This document shows, piece after piece, positions 44,133 to 52,314 of a stretch of 64,000 bases of DNA. Numbering within the stretch: position 1 is the first letter of the stretch; each line of letters starts with the position of its first letter. The stretch comes from Clostridiaceae bacterium. GTDB lineage: Bacteria > Bacillota > Clostridia > Lachnospirales > Lachnospiraceae. The stretch lies in assembly GCA_902363735.1 (NCBI GenBank), contig CABJBA010000004.1:372001-436000 (forward strand). The letters are read 5' to 3'. The notes beneath the pieces were generated by a model, which ran no database searches, was not told where the DNA came from, and saw nothing but the letters and a program-made list of their open reading frames with translations. Position numbers and translations under genes: made by a program.

Positions 44133-44858
44133 ATGAAGGACATCATGGACCTGCACACTCATACCATTGCCAGCGGACATGCCTATAACACCTTATATGA
44201 GATGGCAAAATCCGCTTCTGAAAAAGGGCTTAGCTTATTAGGATGTTCAGACCACGGACCTAAGATGCCGGGAGGCGCACACGAATTTTATTTTATTAAT
44301 TTTAAGGTTATTCCCCGAAAGCTTTTTGGGATCAACATACTCATGGGAGCAGAGCTCAACATTCTGGACCACACCGGACGGGTGGATTTGCGGAAAGGAC
44401 TTTTGGAAAAGATAGATTACTCCATTGCCAGCCTTCATGAGCCCTGCTTTAAAAGCGGAACCGCTGCTGAAAATACCAATGCGTATTTAGGCGCTATTAA
44501 AAATCCTCTGATTAATATAATCGGCCACCCCGACGACGGACGGTTTCCAGTGGACTATGACACCCTTGTCTCCGCAGCTGCTGAACACCACACTCTTTTG
44601 GAGGTCAATTCCAGCTCTCTTCATCCCTTAAATCCCAGAAAAAATGCAAGGGAAAACTACAGAATCATGCTGGAATTATGCAAGCGGTACCGTGCATCCA
44701 TCATTATTGACAGCGACGCTCATATTGAAGCGGACATCGGAAATCACCGACAGGCCCTGGAAGTGATTAGAGAAGTTGATTTCCCTGAGGAACTGATCGT
44801 CAATTCCTCCTTAGAGCGGCTGCTTCCCTACCTTCCAAAGCTAAAGGCATATTTATAA
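44133..44858 (+). CDS. PHP-family phosphatase (YcdX-like)
   Basis: 241-residue PHP-domain hydrolase. Metal-binding motifs are DLHTHTIASGHAY at the start, CSDHGPKMPGG near 40, ELNILDHTG near 75, SLHEP near 103, IGHPDDGRF near 130 and DSDAHIEADIG near 192. It is close to YcdX/YcsE-type phosphatases of unknown substrate. The start at 44133 follows GGACAGGAAAT. An ATG 10 codons earlier lacks a ribosome site. Confidence 0.9.
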   Translation: MKDIMDLHTHTIASGHAYNTLYEMAKSASEKGLSLLGCSDHGPKMPGGAHEFYFINFKVIPRKLFGINILMGAELNILDHTGRVDLRKGLLEKIDYSIASLHEPCFKSGTAAENTNAYLGAIKNPLINIIGHPDDGRFPVDYDTLVSAAAEHHTLLEVNSSSLHPLNPRKNARENYRIMLELCKRYRASIIIDSDAHIEADIGNHRQALEVIREVDFPEELIVNSSLERLLPYLPKLKAYL

Positions 44859-44896
44859 ACAGCTTTTCATTTAAAACCATGCTATTTATCTGCGGA

Positions 44897-44925
44897 TTGA
44901 CAAACAGCCAAAAATCTCTTATTAT
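44897..44925 (+). promoter_or_regulatory. Promoter of perR-like gene
   Basis: TTGACA (44897-44902), a 17-base spacer and TATTAT (44920-44925). The predicted start site falls inside the operator at 44931-44943. Confidence 0.8.
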
Positions 44926-44930
44926 TAAAT

Positions 44931-44943
44931 AGTAACAATTACT
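44931..44943. promoter_or_regulatory. PerR-box-like operator upstream of perR-like gene
   Basis: AGTAACAATTACT, an inverted repeat sharing half-site AGTAA-y with the site at 45412-45424. It lies at the predicted +1, which fits autorepression. The match to the Bacillus PerR consensus TTATAATNATTATAA is partial. Confidence 0.65.
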
Positions 44944-44977
44944 ACTATGATTATTATTTAATAGAAAAGGAGCGGCC

Positions 44978-45367
44978 ATGAAAACATTAAAGTACAGCCG
45001 TCAAAGGGAATCCATCAAAGCCAGCCTTATGGCAAGGCATGACCACCCCACTGCCGATGCGCTATACACATCTATCCGCGAAGAATATCCCAACATCAGC
45101 CTGGGAACCGTATACCGGAACTTAAACCTTCTGGTGGAACTGGGGGAAATCCGAAAGCTGACATGCGGAGATGGTGCGGACCACTTTGATGCAGACACCT
45201 CACCCCACTATCATTTCATATGCAAGGAGTGCGGTCAGGTCAATGATCTTCTGTTGGATCCTATGGATCATATCAATAGGCTGGCCCAGGAAAAAACAAG
45301 CGGTCTGATAGACGGCCACACCATTTATTTTCACGGCACCTGCAAACATTGTTTGGGAAATAATTGA
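44978..45367 (+). CDS. perR: Fur-family peroxide regulator PerR
   Basis: 129-residue Fur-family repressor. The N-terminal winged helix (ISLGTVYRNLNLLVELGEIR near residue 40) and C-terminal metal domain (DHFDADTSPHYHF) are present, with the structural zinc cysteines in CKECG and CKHC. Identity as PerR rather than Fur or Zur is inferred from the adjacent rubrerythrin genes and the shared operators. It is transcribed separately from them. Confidence 0.88.
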   Translation: MKTLKYSRQRESIKASLMARHDHPTADALYTSIREEYPNISLGTVYRNLNLLVELGEIRKLTCGDGADHFDADTSPHYHFICKECGQVNDLLLDPMDHINRLAQEKTSGLIDGHTIYFHGTCKHCLGNN

Positions 45368-45376
45368 GAAATTTTC

Positions 45377-45405
45377 TTGACATAAGAGAAAACCTGTGCT
45401 AAATT
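45377..45405 (+). promoter_or_regulatory. Promoter of rubrerythrin genes
   Basis: TTGACA (45377-45382), a 17-base spacer and TAAATT (45400-45405). The start site is predicted at about 45412, at the edge of the operator. Confidence 0.8.
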
Positions 45406-45411
45406 AATATT

Positions 45412-45424
45412 AGTAATCATTACT
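45412..45424. promoter_or_regulatory. PerR-box-like operator upstream of rubrerythrins
   Basis: AGTAATCATTACT, a perfect inverted repeat with a single central base. It matches the element before the perR-like gene in sequence and in position relative to the -10. Confidence 0.7.
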
Positions 45425-45481
45425 GTTTTGATTGCGCAACATAAAGATACAAATTTTTAAATAAAAAGGAGACTTAAGATC

Positions 45482-46024
45482 ATGAAGAAATGGGTTTGTA
45501 CAGTATGCGGCTATGTTCACGAAGGAGAGACAGCACCGGATTTTTGTCCGATTTGTAAGGCTGGCTCTGAAAAATTCAAATTGCAGGATGGGGATATGTC
45601 ATGGGCATGCGAACATGAAATCGGCGTAGCTCAGGGTTCTCCTGAAGATATCATGATGGATTTAAGAGCTAACTTTGAAGGCGAATGTTCAGAGGTAGGC
45701 ATGTATCTTGCAATGTCCAGAGCTGCCCACAGAGAAGGCTATCCTGAAATTGGCTTATACTATGAGAAGGCTGCTTTTGAAGAAGCTGAACATGCTTCCA
45801 AGTTTGCAGAGCTGTTAGGAGAATGCGTAACTTCCAGCACTAAGAAAAACCTGGAATTAAGAGTTGCTGCTGAAAACGGCGCTACCGCAGGCAAATTTGA
45901 CCTTGCAAAACGCGCAAAAGCCTTGAATTTAGATGCAATTCATGATACAGTACATGAAATGGCAAAGGATGAGGCCCGTCACGGAAAAGCCTTTAAAGGT
46001 TTATTGGAAAGATACTTCGGTTAA
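45482..46024 (+). CDS. Reverse rubrerythrin (rubredoxin domain first)
   Basis: 180-residue peroxide-scavenging protein. The rubredoxin-like iron site is at the N-terminus ([20 protein letters not shown], residues 6-25) and the diiron ferritin-like domain follows (ExxE/ExxH carboxylates from residue ~60). This is the order found in reverse rubrerythrins of clostridia, which reduce H2O2 and O2 using NADH-linked donors. A hairpin (46034-46060) separates it from the second rubrerythrin. Confidence 0.93.
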   Translation: MKKWVCTVCGYVHEGETAPDFCPICKAGSEKFKLQDGDMSWACEHEIGVAQGSPEDIMMDLRANFEGECSEVGMYLAMSRAAHREGYPEIGLYYEKAAFEEAEHASKFAELLGECVTSSTKKNLELRVAAENGATAGKFDLAKRAKALNLDAIHDTVHEMAKDEARHGKAFKGLLERYFG

Positions 46025-46119
46025 TCATTTTGCAGGGACAGCGATATTTTCGTTGTCCCTCATTCCTAATCATTGGTAACTGATCATTCATATACATAAC
46101 ATTCAGGAGGGTTTAAGAG

Positions 46120-46659
46120 ATGTCTAACAAGTATGCGGGAACAAAAACAGAACAGAACTTAAAGGACGCTTTTGCAGGCGAATCCATGGCAAGAAATAAG
46201 TATACTTATTATGCTTCCGTGGCTAAAAAGGCAGGATACGAGCAGATGGCTTCTTTGTATCTGGAGACTGCCGATCAGGAAAAAGAACACGCCAAGATGT
46301 GGTTTAAGGAGCTCCATGACTTAAGCAGCGTGGAAGAAAACTTAGTTGCTGCTGCAGAAGGCGAAAACTACGAGTGGACTGACATGTACAAGAGAATGGC
46401 CGATGAAGCAAGAGAAGAAGGCTTTTCTGCTCTGGCTGTCAAATTTGAGTTCGTAGCAAAAGTAGAAGCAGCTCATGAGAAACGTTATTTGAAGCTTCTT
46501 GAGGGCGTAAAGAATGACAAAACCTTTAAGGGTGACGCTCCTCTTGGCTGGAAGTGCCGTAACTGCGGATACATTCATGAAGGAGAAAAGGCTCCTGAGC
46601 TTTGCCCTGCATGCGCTCATCCAAAAGCTTATTTCGAAAGAAAAGCTGAAAATTATTAA
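46120..46659 (+). CDS. rbr: Rubrerythrin (classical order)
   Basis: 179-residue rubrerythrin. The diiron four-helix domain (residues 1-140, for example ETADQEKEHAKMWF and KVEAAHEKRYLKLL) comes first and the rubredoxin domain last (CRNCGYIHEGEKAPELCPAC). It reduces H2O2 to water. It lies 95 bases after the reverse rubrerythrin and has GGAGGG before the ATG. A terminator follows. Confidence 0.96.
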   Translation: MSNKYAGTKTEQNLKDAFAGESMARNKYTYYASVAKKAGYEQMASLYLETADQEKEHAKMWFKELHDLSSVEENLVAAAEGENYEWTDMYKRMADEAREEGFSALAVKFEFVAKVEAAHEKRYLKLLEGVKNDKTFKGDAPLGWKCRNCGYIHEGEKAPELCPACAHPKAYFERKAENY

Positions 46660-46665
46660 TTGACT

Positions 46666-46699
46666 AAAAAGGCTGCCCTGGATTTGGGACAGCCTTTTT
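46666..46699. terminator. Terminator after rubrerythrin gene
   Basis: Stem of 46666-46678 with 46686-46699 followed by a T-run. The A-rich 5' side also fits the convergent FAH-family gene. Confidence 0.88.
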
Positions 46700-46702
46700 T
46701 TA

Positions 46703-47602
46703 TTATACTACCTTATTCTTAATGGTTCCGATTTTCTCTATAGTACATTCCACTACGTCTCCCGGCGACATGAATTTGGGAGGGTTAAAGCCCAGCCCTA
46801 CCCCATTGGGAGTCCCGGTGGAAATAATGGCTCCTGCTTTTAAAGTCATCCCTTTAGACAGCTCGCTGACAACGTGGTCAATGTCAAAAATCATCAGTCC
46901 TGTGTTGCTGTTCTGACGAAGTTCACCGTTGACCTTGGACTGGATGGTAAGCTTTGGCGGATAGCCTGTAGAATCGGCTGTCAGGATACAAGGTCCCATG
47001 GAGGTGAAGCCATCCAGACCTTTTCCAAAGTACCACTGCTTGTGATCATTCTGTAAGTTCCGGGCGCTGACATCGTTGATAACGGTATAACCGAAAATAT
47101 AGTCCTTTACCTTGTCTGCCGCCACATTTTTTGCATCCTTACCGATGATTACTCCCAGTTCTGCCTCATAATCCAGACCCTCTACAATATCGCTGTGGCT
47201 TAATATCTCTCCGCTTGGCCCTACAGCTTCATTGACTCTCTTGGAAAAGTAAACCGCTTTCTCTCTCTTTCCGTCAAACTCCTCTTTTTTAAAGCGTGCG
47301 GATTCTTCCGCATGTTCCATGTAATTAAGCCCCAGACAGATAATGTCCTGCTCCGGTACCAGGATTGGCGCCAGAAGCTCAACCTCCGACATCATGGCAG
47401 CTCCGACAATGTTGCTGTTGTGAGGGTCCAGACCCGAAGCATGCTCCAGTAAATCCATCTCTGACTGGCTCAGTCCTTTGATTACCTCAAGCATCTCCTT
47501 GTACTCCATACCGAATGCCCTAAGCGGAAAGACCCACAGCTCATCCCTGCTCACAACTCCGATATCTCTTCTCCGGTCAACCTCGTATGTAACTAATTTC
47601 AT
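46703..47602 (-). CDS. Fumarylacetoacetate hydrolase family protein
   Basis: 299-residue FAH-superfamily enzyme. The catalytic and metal segment GLDYEAELGVIIGKDAKNV near residue 145 and the C-terminal GTPNGVGLGFNPPKFMSPGD are typical. Members hydrolyse or decarboxylate beta-diketo acids such as acylpyruvates. The exact substrate is unknown. It is expressed from its own promoter with a structured leader. Confidence 0.9.
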   Translation of the reverse strand: MKLVTYEVDRRRDIGVVSRDELWVFPLRAFGMEYKEMLEVIKGLSQSEMDLLEHASGLDPHNSNIVGAAMMSEVELLAPILVPEQDIICLGLNYMEHAEESARFKKEEFDGKREKAVYFSKRVNEAVGPSGEILSHSDIVEGLDYEAELGVIIGKDAKNVAADKVKDYIFGYTVINDVSARNLQNDHKQWYFGKGLDGFTSMGPCILTADSTGYPPKLTIQSKVNGELRQNSNTGLMIFDIDHVVSELSKGMTLKAGAIISTGTPNGVGLGFNPPKFMSPGDVVECTIEKIGTIKNKVV

Positions 47603-47676
47603 AGCTTCCTCCTTTTACATGAACCATAACTCTTATCTTGCGGCAGAGATTGCTGTGCCTGGAAAAAGGCTGCCAT

Positions 47677-47752
47677 CATATCCCTTTGTACCCACAAAAC
47701 AGGGTTTATAGACGCCAGCTTCAGCGCCATCCCTCCCGATAACAGGGATATG
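47677..47752 (-). ncRNA. Structured leader element of FAH-family gene
   Basis: The first ~75 bases of the predicted transcript are closed by a perfect 9-bp helix (47744-47752 with 47677-47685). They enclose a small hairpin (47690-47705) and a GC-rich segment. I match it to no riboswitch class I know. The ribosome site AAAGGAGGAAG lies ~75 bases beyond. A structured regulatory leader is inference. The other strand folds as well. Confidence 0.35.
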
Positions 47753-47757
47753 GTTCT

Positions 47758-47786
47758 ACTTTATCAATCCTTTCCCCCACCGTCAA
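47758..47786 (-). promoter_or_regulatory. Promoter of FAH-family gene
   Basis: Minus strand TTGACG (47781-47786), a 17-base spacer and TAAAGT (47758-47763). The start site at about 47751 coincides with the first base of the leader helix. Confidence 0.65.
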
Positions 47787-47925
47787 GGCAAATTTTATGA
47801 AGAATGCCATTTCCGTATAAAATTAAGCAATTATCTTCCGCTTATATGAGACAGCCCCCAGTTTCAGGACTCTTTGGGAAAAATTTCCAAAGAGCCGGAT
47901 ACCAAGGGGCCGTTTCAATCTTTTT

Positions 47926-48288
47926 CTATGCCTTTTTTACATTTCTGGTTGCAACAATGGAAATCCCGGTTCCGGCACAGTCAGGGATGATCACATCTCC
48001 AATAGAAACAGGAGCGGAGGCGTTCACCTTTCTGATTTCTTCCATACAGGCAAATATCTTATCCTTGGGAATATCCTGAGCAGTCTTTACGGATACCATC
48101 TCCATATCTCCTCCTGTTACAGGAACCGAAGAGGTTACCATTCTGGTAGGGCTTAGCACTTCTTTTTTACCGTATTCAATGCCCCGGTTGCAGGAATTTC
48201 CCGTCACTTCAATCTGGTCTCCTTCTATGGACACTGTAAGGGAACATCCCAAAGGACAGCGGATACAGGTCATTTCTCTTACTTCCAT
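47926..48288 (-). CDS. DUF1667 protein, partner of GlpA-like dehydrogenase
   Basis: 120-residue protein with an N-terminal four-cysteine pattern (CIRCPLGCSL near residue 7, then NSCNRG near 32) that probably binds a metal or Fe-S cluster. DUF1667 genes regularly follow GlpA-like and FAD/NAD oxidoreductase genes in clostridial glycerol operons, as here, and are thought to be electron-transfer subunits. Its start immediately abuts the upstream stop. Confidence 0.85.
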   Translation of the reverse strand: MEVREMTCIRCPLGCSLTVSIEGDQIEVTGNSCNRGIEYGKKEVLSPTRMVTSSVPVTGGDMEMVSVKTAQDIPKDKIFACMEEIRKVNASAPVSIGDVIIPDCAGTGISIVATRNVKKA

Positions 48289-49554
48289 TTATTCCACCTC
48301 CGTACAGATAAGAATTCTTTTAAGGTCCGGATATTCTGAAAAGCTGTCTTTTTTCAGAATCACCTGTTCCATCTCTCCAGGCGCCAGCACTCGTTTTTTC
48401 TTGTGGGATACCCTTACATCATCATAATAGACGTTGATGTAACGGTCCTTATATACGTCTGCAACCCGGAAACGCACCGTCACCTGATCTGCCATATTAG
48501 ACACATCAATGTTCTGAGGGACTGTGTAACGGACTCCGTTTTCAGCCTTTAACTCTACACTGTGTGAAGCACTCTTATCTGTATCGTCTTTCACGTAAGC
48601 AGCCGCATTGGTACCTGCCATGGCAGACTCCTCGGACACATAATCTACCAGGTCGTGAACATGGAGCACATTGCCGCAGGCAAATATGCCTTCTGCACTG
48701 GTTTCCAGCTTATCACCTACCATTGGCCCTGAGGTAACGGGATTCATATCTACTCCTGCGCTTCTGGAGAGCTCATTTTCCGGAATCAGGCCTACTGAGA
48801 GAAGAAGTGTATCACAGCTATAGTATTCTTCAGTGCCTTTTATGGGCCTGCGTTTTTCATCAACCTGGGCCAGAGTAACTCCCGTCAGGCGTTCCTTTCC
48901 CTCAATATCCACTACCGTATGGCTCAGTTTTAAGGGAATTCCGTAATCGTCCAGGCACTGGACTATGTTCCTTTTTAACCCCCCGGAATAGGGCATCAGC
49001 TCTGCAACCACCTTTACATTGGCCCCCTCTAAGGTCATTCTCCTTGCCATAATGAGTCCAATATCGCCGGAACCTAAAATCACAACTTCTTTTCCTACTG
49101 CAAAGCCATCCATGTTCATCAGTCTCTGGGCTGTTCCTGCAGAATATATTCCTGCCGGACGGTATCCCGGTATGTTTAATGCTCCCCTGGGCCGTTCCCT
49201 GCATCCCATGGCTAATACCACTGCTTTGGCCTTTATCGTGGTCAGACCCTCTTCCCGGCTTATGACTGTCACTTCTTTATTCTCATTTATATCCAGAACC
49301 ATGGTGTTTAAGCGGTAGGGAATCTGTTCCGCTTCCACCATGTCAATATAACGGGAGGCGTACTCCGGTCCGGTCAGTTCTTCTTTAAAGGTATGAAGTC
49401 CAAATCCATTGTGAATGCACTGGTTTAAAATTCCACCCAGCATATCATCACGTTCCAGGATCATTATATCCGTAATTCCCGCTTTTTTTGCAGCCACTGC
49501 GGCAGCGAGGCCGGCCGGACCTCCTCCGATTATTACAATGTCATGCTCTGTCAT
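48289..49554 (-). CDS. FAD/NAD-linked oxidoreductase (glycerol-3-P dehydrogenase partner)
   Basis: 421-residue pyridine-nucleotide-disulfide-type flavoprotein. FAD motif VIIGGGPAGLAAAVAAKKAG is near residue 6, NAD motif VILGSGDIGLIMARR near 160 and the FAD-binding GIFACGNVLHVHD near 295. It is the middle gene of a three-gene operon. By context it passes electrons between NAD and the GlpA-like subunit. Confidence 0.9.
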   Translation of the reverse strand: MTEHDIVIIGGGPAGLAAAVAAKKAGITDIMILERDDMLGGILNQCIHNGFGLHTFKEELTGPEYASRYIDMVEAEQIPYRLNTMVLDINENKEVTVISREEGLTTIKAKAVVLAMGCRERPRGALNIPGYRPAGIYSAGTAQRLMNMDGFAVGKEVVILGSGDIGLIMARRMTLEGANVKVVAELMPYSGGLKRNIVQCLDDYGIPLKLSHTVVDIEGKERLTGVTLAQVDEKRRPIKGTEEYYSCDTLLLSVGLIPENELSRSAGVDMNPVTSGPMVGDKLETSAEGIFACGNVLHVHDLVDYVSEESAMAGTNAAAYVKDDTDKSASHSVELKAENGVRYTVPQNIDVSNMADQVTVRFRVADVYKDRYINVYYDDVRVSHKKKRVLAPGEMEQVILKKDSFSEYPDLKRILICTEVE

Positions 49555-49567
49555 GGTGCGCTCCTCC

Positions 49568-51004
49568 CTATTTACGTCCGGTTAAAACATTGGAACCGGG
49601 CCTGTTCTTGCAGATGTCTTCCATATTCCTTCCTGTTTCCCTTGCCAGAATCTCCATGGTCTTAGGTCCGCAAAAGCCCGCCTGACATCTTCCCATGCCT
49701 GCACGGACCCGGCGCTTGATTCCGTCTAAGGAAACAGCACCTAAGGTACGGTTGATGGAATCCACGATTTCACCTTCGCTGACTTCCTCGCAGCGGCAGA
49801 TGATGGTACCGTACCGGGGATTCTTTTTAATAAGTTCTGCCCGTTCCTCCCGTGACAGCTTACGGGGATCAGTGATTCCATTCCGGGTTCCCTTAAAGTC
49901 TTCCTTCTTTGAAGCATGGGCCTTCCGGGCAATGAGCTGGGCAAGAAATACACCAATGGCAGGAGCACTTGTAAGTCCTGGGGACTCAATTCCTGCGGCA
50001 TCAAAAAAGCCTTCCGCATCCTCTGCTTCCTTCACAATGAAGTCATTTCCTTTTTCATGGGCCCGGAGACCGGAAAAGGACGTGATTATCTGGCGGAAGG
50101 GAATGTCTTTCACTCCCCATGCAGCCTTTTCCATGACATCGGATAAATCTGCGGCATCCGTCCTGGTGTTCTCCTTATCCTTTACATCTGCTGCTGTCGG
50201 ACCGGTGAGCAGGTTGCCGTGAACGGTAGGCGTCACCAGAACTCCCTTTCCCATTTTGCCCGGAAGCTGAAAAATAGTGTGGGTGACATGGTTACCTGCT
50301 TCCTTATCAAGAAGCAGGTAATCTCCTTTTCTTGGTGTAATATGAATCTTCTTTTCGCTTACCATGTTATGAAATACATCGGCATAGACTCCTGCTGCGT
50401 TGACCACATAGGAAGCGTGTATGATACTATCGTTTGTCTTTAAGTCATAGCCATCTGAGGTTTTTACTACTTCTATTACTTCAGTCTGCAACAAGAATTC
50501 CACTCCGTTGTCACAGGCGTTTTCTGCCAGGGCAATGGTAAGTCCAAAGGGACATACAATTCCGCCGGTGGGGGCATAGAGGGCAGCCACCACCTGACCG
50601 GACACATTTGGCTCCATGGCACGGACTTCGTCTCCCGAAAGAACAGACAGATCTTCAACTCCATTTTTTTTCCCTTTTTCAAGTAGTTCTTCTAAGCCCT
50701 GCACCTCGTCCTCTGAAAAGCAGAGAACCAGAGAACCATTTTGAATGAACGAAAAATCCAGCTCCTGGGCCAGTTTTCCCATCATACGGTTTCCTTCCAC
50801 ATTGAATCTGGCCTTCCATGAGCCCAGTGTGGCATCGTAGCCTGCGTGGACAATGGCACTGTTGGCCTTTGATGTGCCGGAACATACATCTTCCTCCCGC
50901 TCAATGACACTGATCTTAAGATCATATCGTGACAGCTCCCTTGCGACTGCACATCCGATGACGCCCCCTCCAATAATTGCCACATCGTAATATAATTCCT
51001 TCAT
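49568..51004 (-). CDS. GlpA-like glycerol-3-phosphate dehydrogenase with BFD domain
   Basis: 478-residue FAD oxidoreductase. FAD motif DVAIIGGGVIGCAVARELSR is near residue 6. The C-terminal BFD-like domain holds four cysteines (CRCEE then GRCQAGFCGP) for a [2Fe-2S] cluster. It oxidises glycerol-3-phosphate to DHAP, by similarity to anaerobic GlpA. The ATG at 51004 is chosen because GGAGGAG lies upstream and the FAD motif then begins at residue 6. An ATG 19 codons earlier has no site. It heads the operon with the FAD/NAD and DUF1667 genes. Confidence 0.9.
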   Translation of the reverse strand: MKELYYDVAIIGGGVIGCAVARELSRYDLKISVIEREEDVCSGTSKANSAIVHAGYDATLGSWKARFNVEGNRMMGKLAQELDFSFIQNGSLVLCFSEDEVQGLEELLEKGKKNGVEDLSVLSGDEVRAMEPNVSGQVVAALYAPTGGIVCPFGLTIALAENACDNGVEFLLQTEVIEVVKTSDGYDLKTNDSIIHASYVVNAAGVYADVFHNMVSEKKIHITPRKGDYLLLDKEAGNHVTHTIFQLPGKMGKGVLVTPTVHGNLLTGPTAADVKDKENTRTDAADLSDVMEKAAWGVKDIPFRQIITSFSGLRAHEKGNDFIVKEAEDAEGFFDAAGIESPGLTSAPAIGVFLAQLIARKAHASKKEDFKGTRNGITDPRKLSREERAELIKKNPRYGTIICRCEEVSEGEIVDSINRTLGAVSLDGIKRRVRAGMGRCQAGFCGPKTMEILARETGRNMEDICKNRPGSNVLTGRK

Positions 51005-51311
51005 GTTCTTCTCCTCCATATATAGATTCTCCCGGTATAATCTCCGGCTTAATATGCACAAAATAAAAAAGAGTAAAGTAAATATGCGAATCTCTCCGCA
51101 ATATTACCCTTACTCTTTCATCTCAAAGGCTCTTTATTTAATTAAGTTAATGCTAGCACAATCCTCACAGAGTTGTCAAGAAATTTCTCACTTGTTAAAG
51201 AATTGTCAAAACATTGTGATTTATTGTGAGATTTTAAAAATGGCAGAGGCATTTACGGCTCCAGATCTTATGGCTTATATTTTTTGTTGTGCTGTAATTT
51301 CAACCACAAAT

Positions 51312-52058
51312 CTATTCACTGACCGCCACAACACTCTCCTGCTCTGCTAAGTGTGTAAGCAAAATTCCCCTGTCAAATCCCGGCGGATAAACCACCTCAA
51401 ATTCCAGCTTGATCTCTTCTCTTTTCTTCACTACTTTTATAGAAGAGATCTCGATTCCTTCTGCCTGTAAAAAATCCTCCATTTGATTAATTGCTCCCGG
51501 ATTCCTGGCTATTGTCATGTGAAGGTATCCATAGGAGGCTTTCTGGGAAAAGTAGGTGATCCTGTGAGTTAAGGTCTGCATCGTTACAATCAAAACTGTG
51601 GTCAGAATTCCCACAATGTACTGTCCCGCCCCAAGAGCCAGCCCAACACCTGCCGTGGCCCACACTCCTGCTGCTGTAGTCAGTCCATTTACCAGATTGT
51701 TTCTGACAAATATTACGCCTGCGCCCAAGAATCCCACACCGCTGACTACCTGGGCGGCTATTCTGGTTCCGTCGCTGTTAGGAATGTCCGCAAAACCGTA
51801 TTTGGAAACCACCATAATAAGAGCGGAGCCGATAGCAACAATGGCATGAGTTCTTATTCCAGCTGCTTTATTACGGTTTTTTCTCTCATATCCGATCATA
51901 AACCCCAAAAATCCAGCCGCCACAATACGCAGCATGTACTCAAGCTGTTCCAGTATATAGGGCATTGTAAGAGTTCCAAATAATATGTTCTTTGCTTCCA
52001 AATATGATCTCTCCTGTCTGATTACTCTTATAATCAATATATTATGCTTATAAGCCAT
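51312..52058 (-). CDS. MgtC/SapB-family membrane protein
   Basis: Membrane protein of the MgtC family, with four to five helices (about residues 40-160) and a C-terminal cytoplasmic ACT-like region. Signature GFMIGYERKNRNKAAGIRTH is present. MgtC proteins modulate magnesium homeostasis and ATP synthase in pathogens. The function in commensals is unclear. Three starts are possible: ATG at 52058 (AAAGGA upstream), TTG at 52001 (AGGAG upstream) and ATG at 51965. The shorter ones give the usual family length (about 217-229). The long leader contains a switch-like structure. Confidence 0.85.
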   Translation of the reverse strand: MAYKHNILIIRVIRQERSYLEAKNILFGTLTMPYILEQLEYMLRIVAAGFLGFMIGYERKNRNKAAGIRTHAIVAIGSALIMVVSKYGFADIPNSDGTRIAAQVVSGVGFLGAGVIFVRNNLVNGLTTAAGVWATAGVGLALGAGQYIVGILTTVLIVTMQTLTHRITYFSQKASYGYLHMTIARNPGAINQMEDFLQAEGIEISSIKVVKKREEIKLEFEVVYPPGFDRGILLTHLAEQESVVAVSE

Positions 52059-52103
52059 CTATTTCCTTTAATTTAATAAGCGCTTGTCAAAGTATAAAGA
52101 AAG

Positions 52104-52158
52104 AGCCTTGAGAATGAACGGCCTCCCGCACTGCCCCGGCTCTGTCATTTCTCAGGCT
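52104..52158 (-). ncRNA. Attenuator-like leader of mgtC-type gene
   Basis: The predicted ~112-base leader forms a long stem between 52149-52158 and 52104-52114 (one bulge), followed by a T-rich stretch on the minus strand (CTTTCTTTATACTTT). The 3' arm can instead pair with an internal AGAGCC. Two exclusive folds plus a terminator-like end suggest attenuation. It does not look like the known M-box. Confidence 0.45.
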
Positions 52159-52177
52159 ATCTGTTTTTATTTGCATT

Positions 52178-52206
52178 ATCGTATCATGGTATAGAAAGCC
52201 TGTCAA
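52178..52206 (-). promoter_or_regulatory. Promoter of mgtC-type gene
   Basis: Minus strand TTGACA (52201-52206), a 17-base spacer and TACGAT (52178-52183), about 110 bases before the first possible start codon. It lies between the ATPase terminator and the structured leader. Confidence 0.7.
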
Positions 52207-52241
52207 GATTTCACAGGGTATTATCCCATTTACAATAAAGC

Positions 52242-52263
52242 AACGCCCCCAAAGCGAGGGCGT
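52242..52263 (-). terminator. Hairpin after P-type ATPase gene
   Basis: GC-rich stem (52256-52263 with 52242-52250) about 50 bases after the ATPase stop. The T-run after it is short. Confidence 0.5.
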
Positions 52264-52314
52264 CTGTATTTTCTTCTTAGAAAACTTTTTCTATGAGCTG
52301 ATTTTTTTCTATTA

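Larger units (their letters stand above)
47603..47925. other. Gap between FAH-family and DUF1667 genes
   Basis: About 320 bases without a gene. It contains the FAH promoter, the structured leader described at 47677-47752, and an inverted repeat (CTCTTTGG...CCAAAGAG, about 47870-47895). That repeat is probably the terminator of the minus-strand oxidoreductase operon. Confidence 0.55.

Noticed and set aside
46342..46620. Minus-strand frame opposite the classical rubrerythrin gene
   Set aside because: Antisense shadow of a clearly conserved gene.
52059..52180. M-box magnesium riboswitch before the mgtC-type gene
   Set aside because: I do not find the conserved M-box core segments. The leader is kept only as an unclassified structure.
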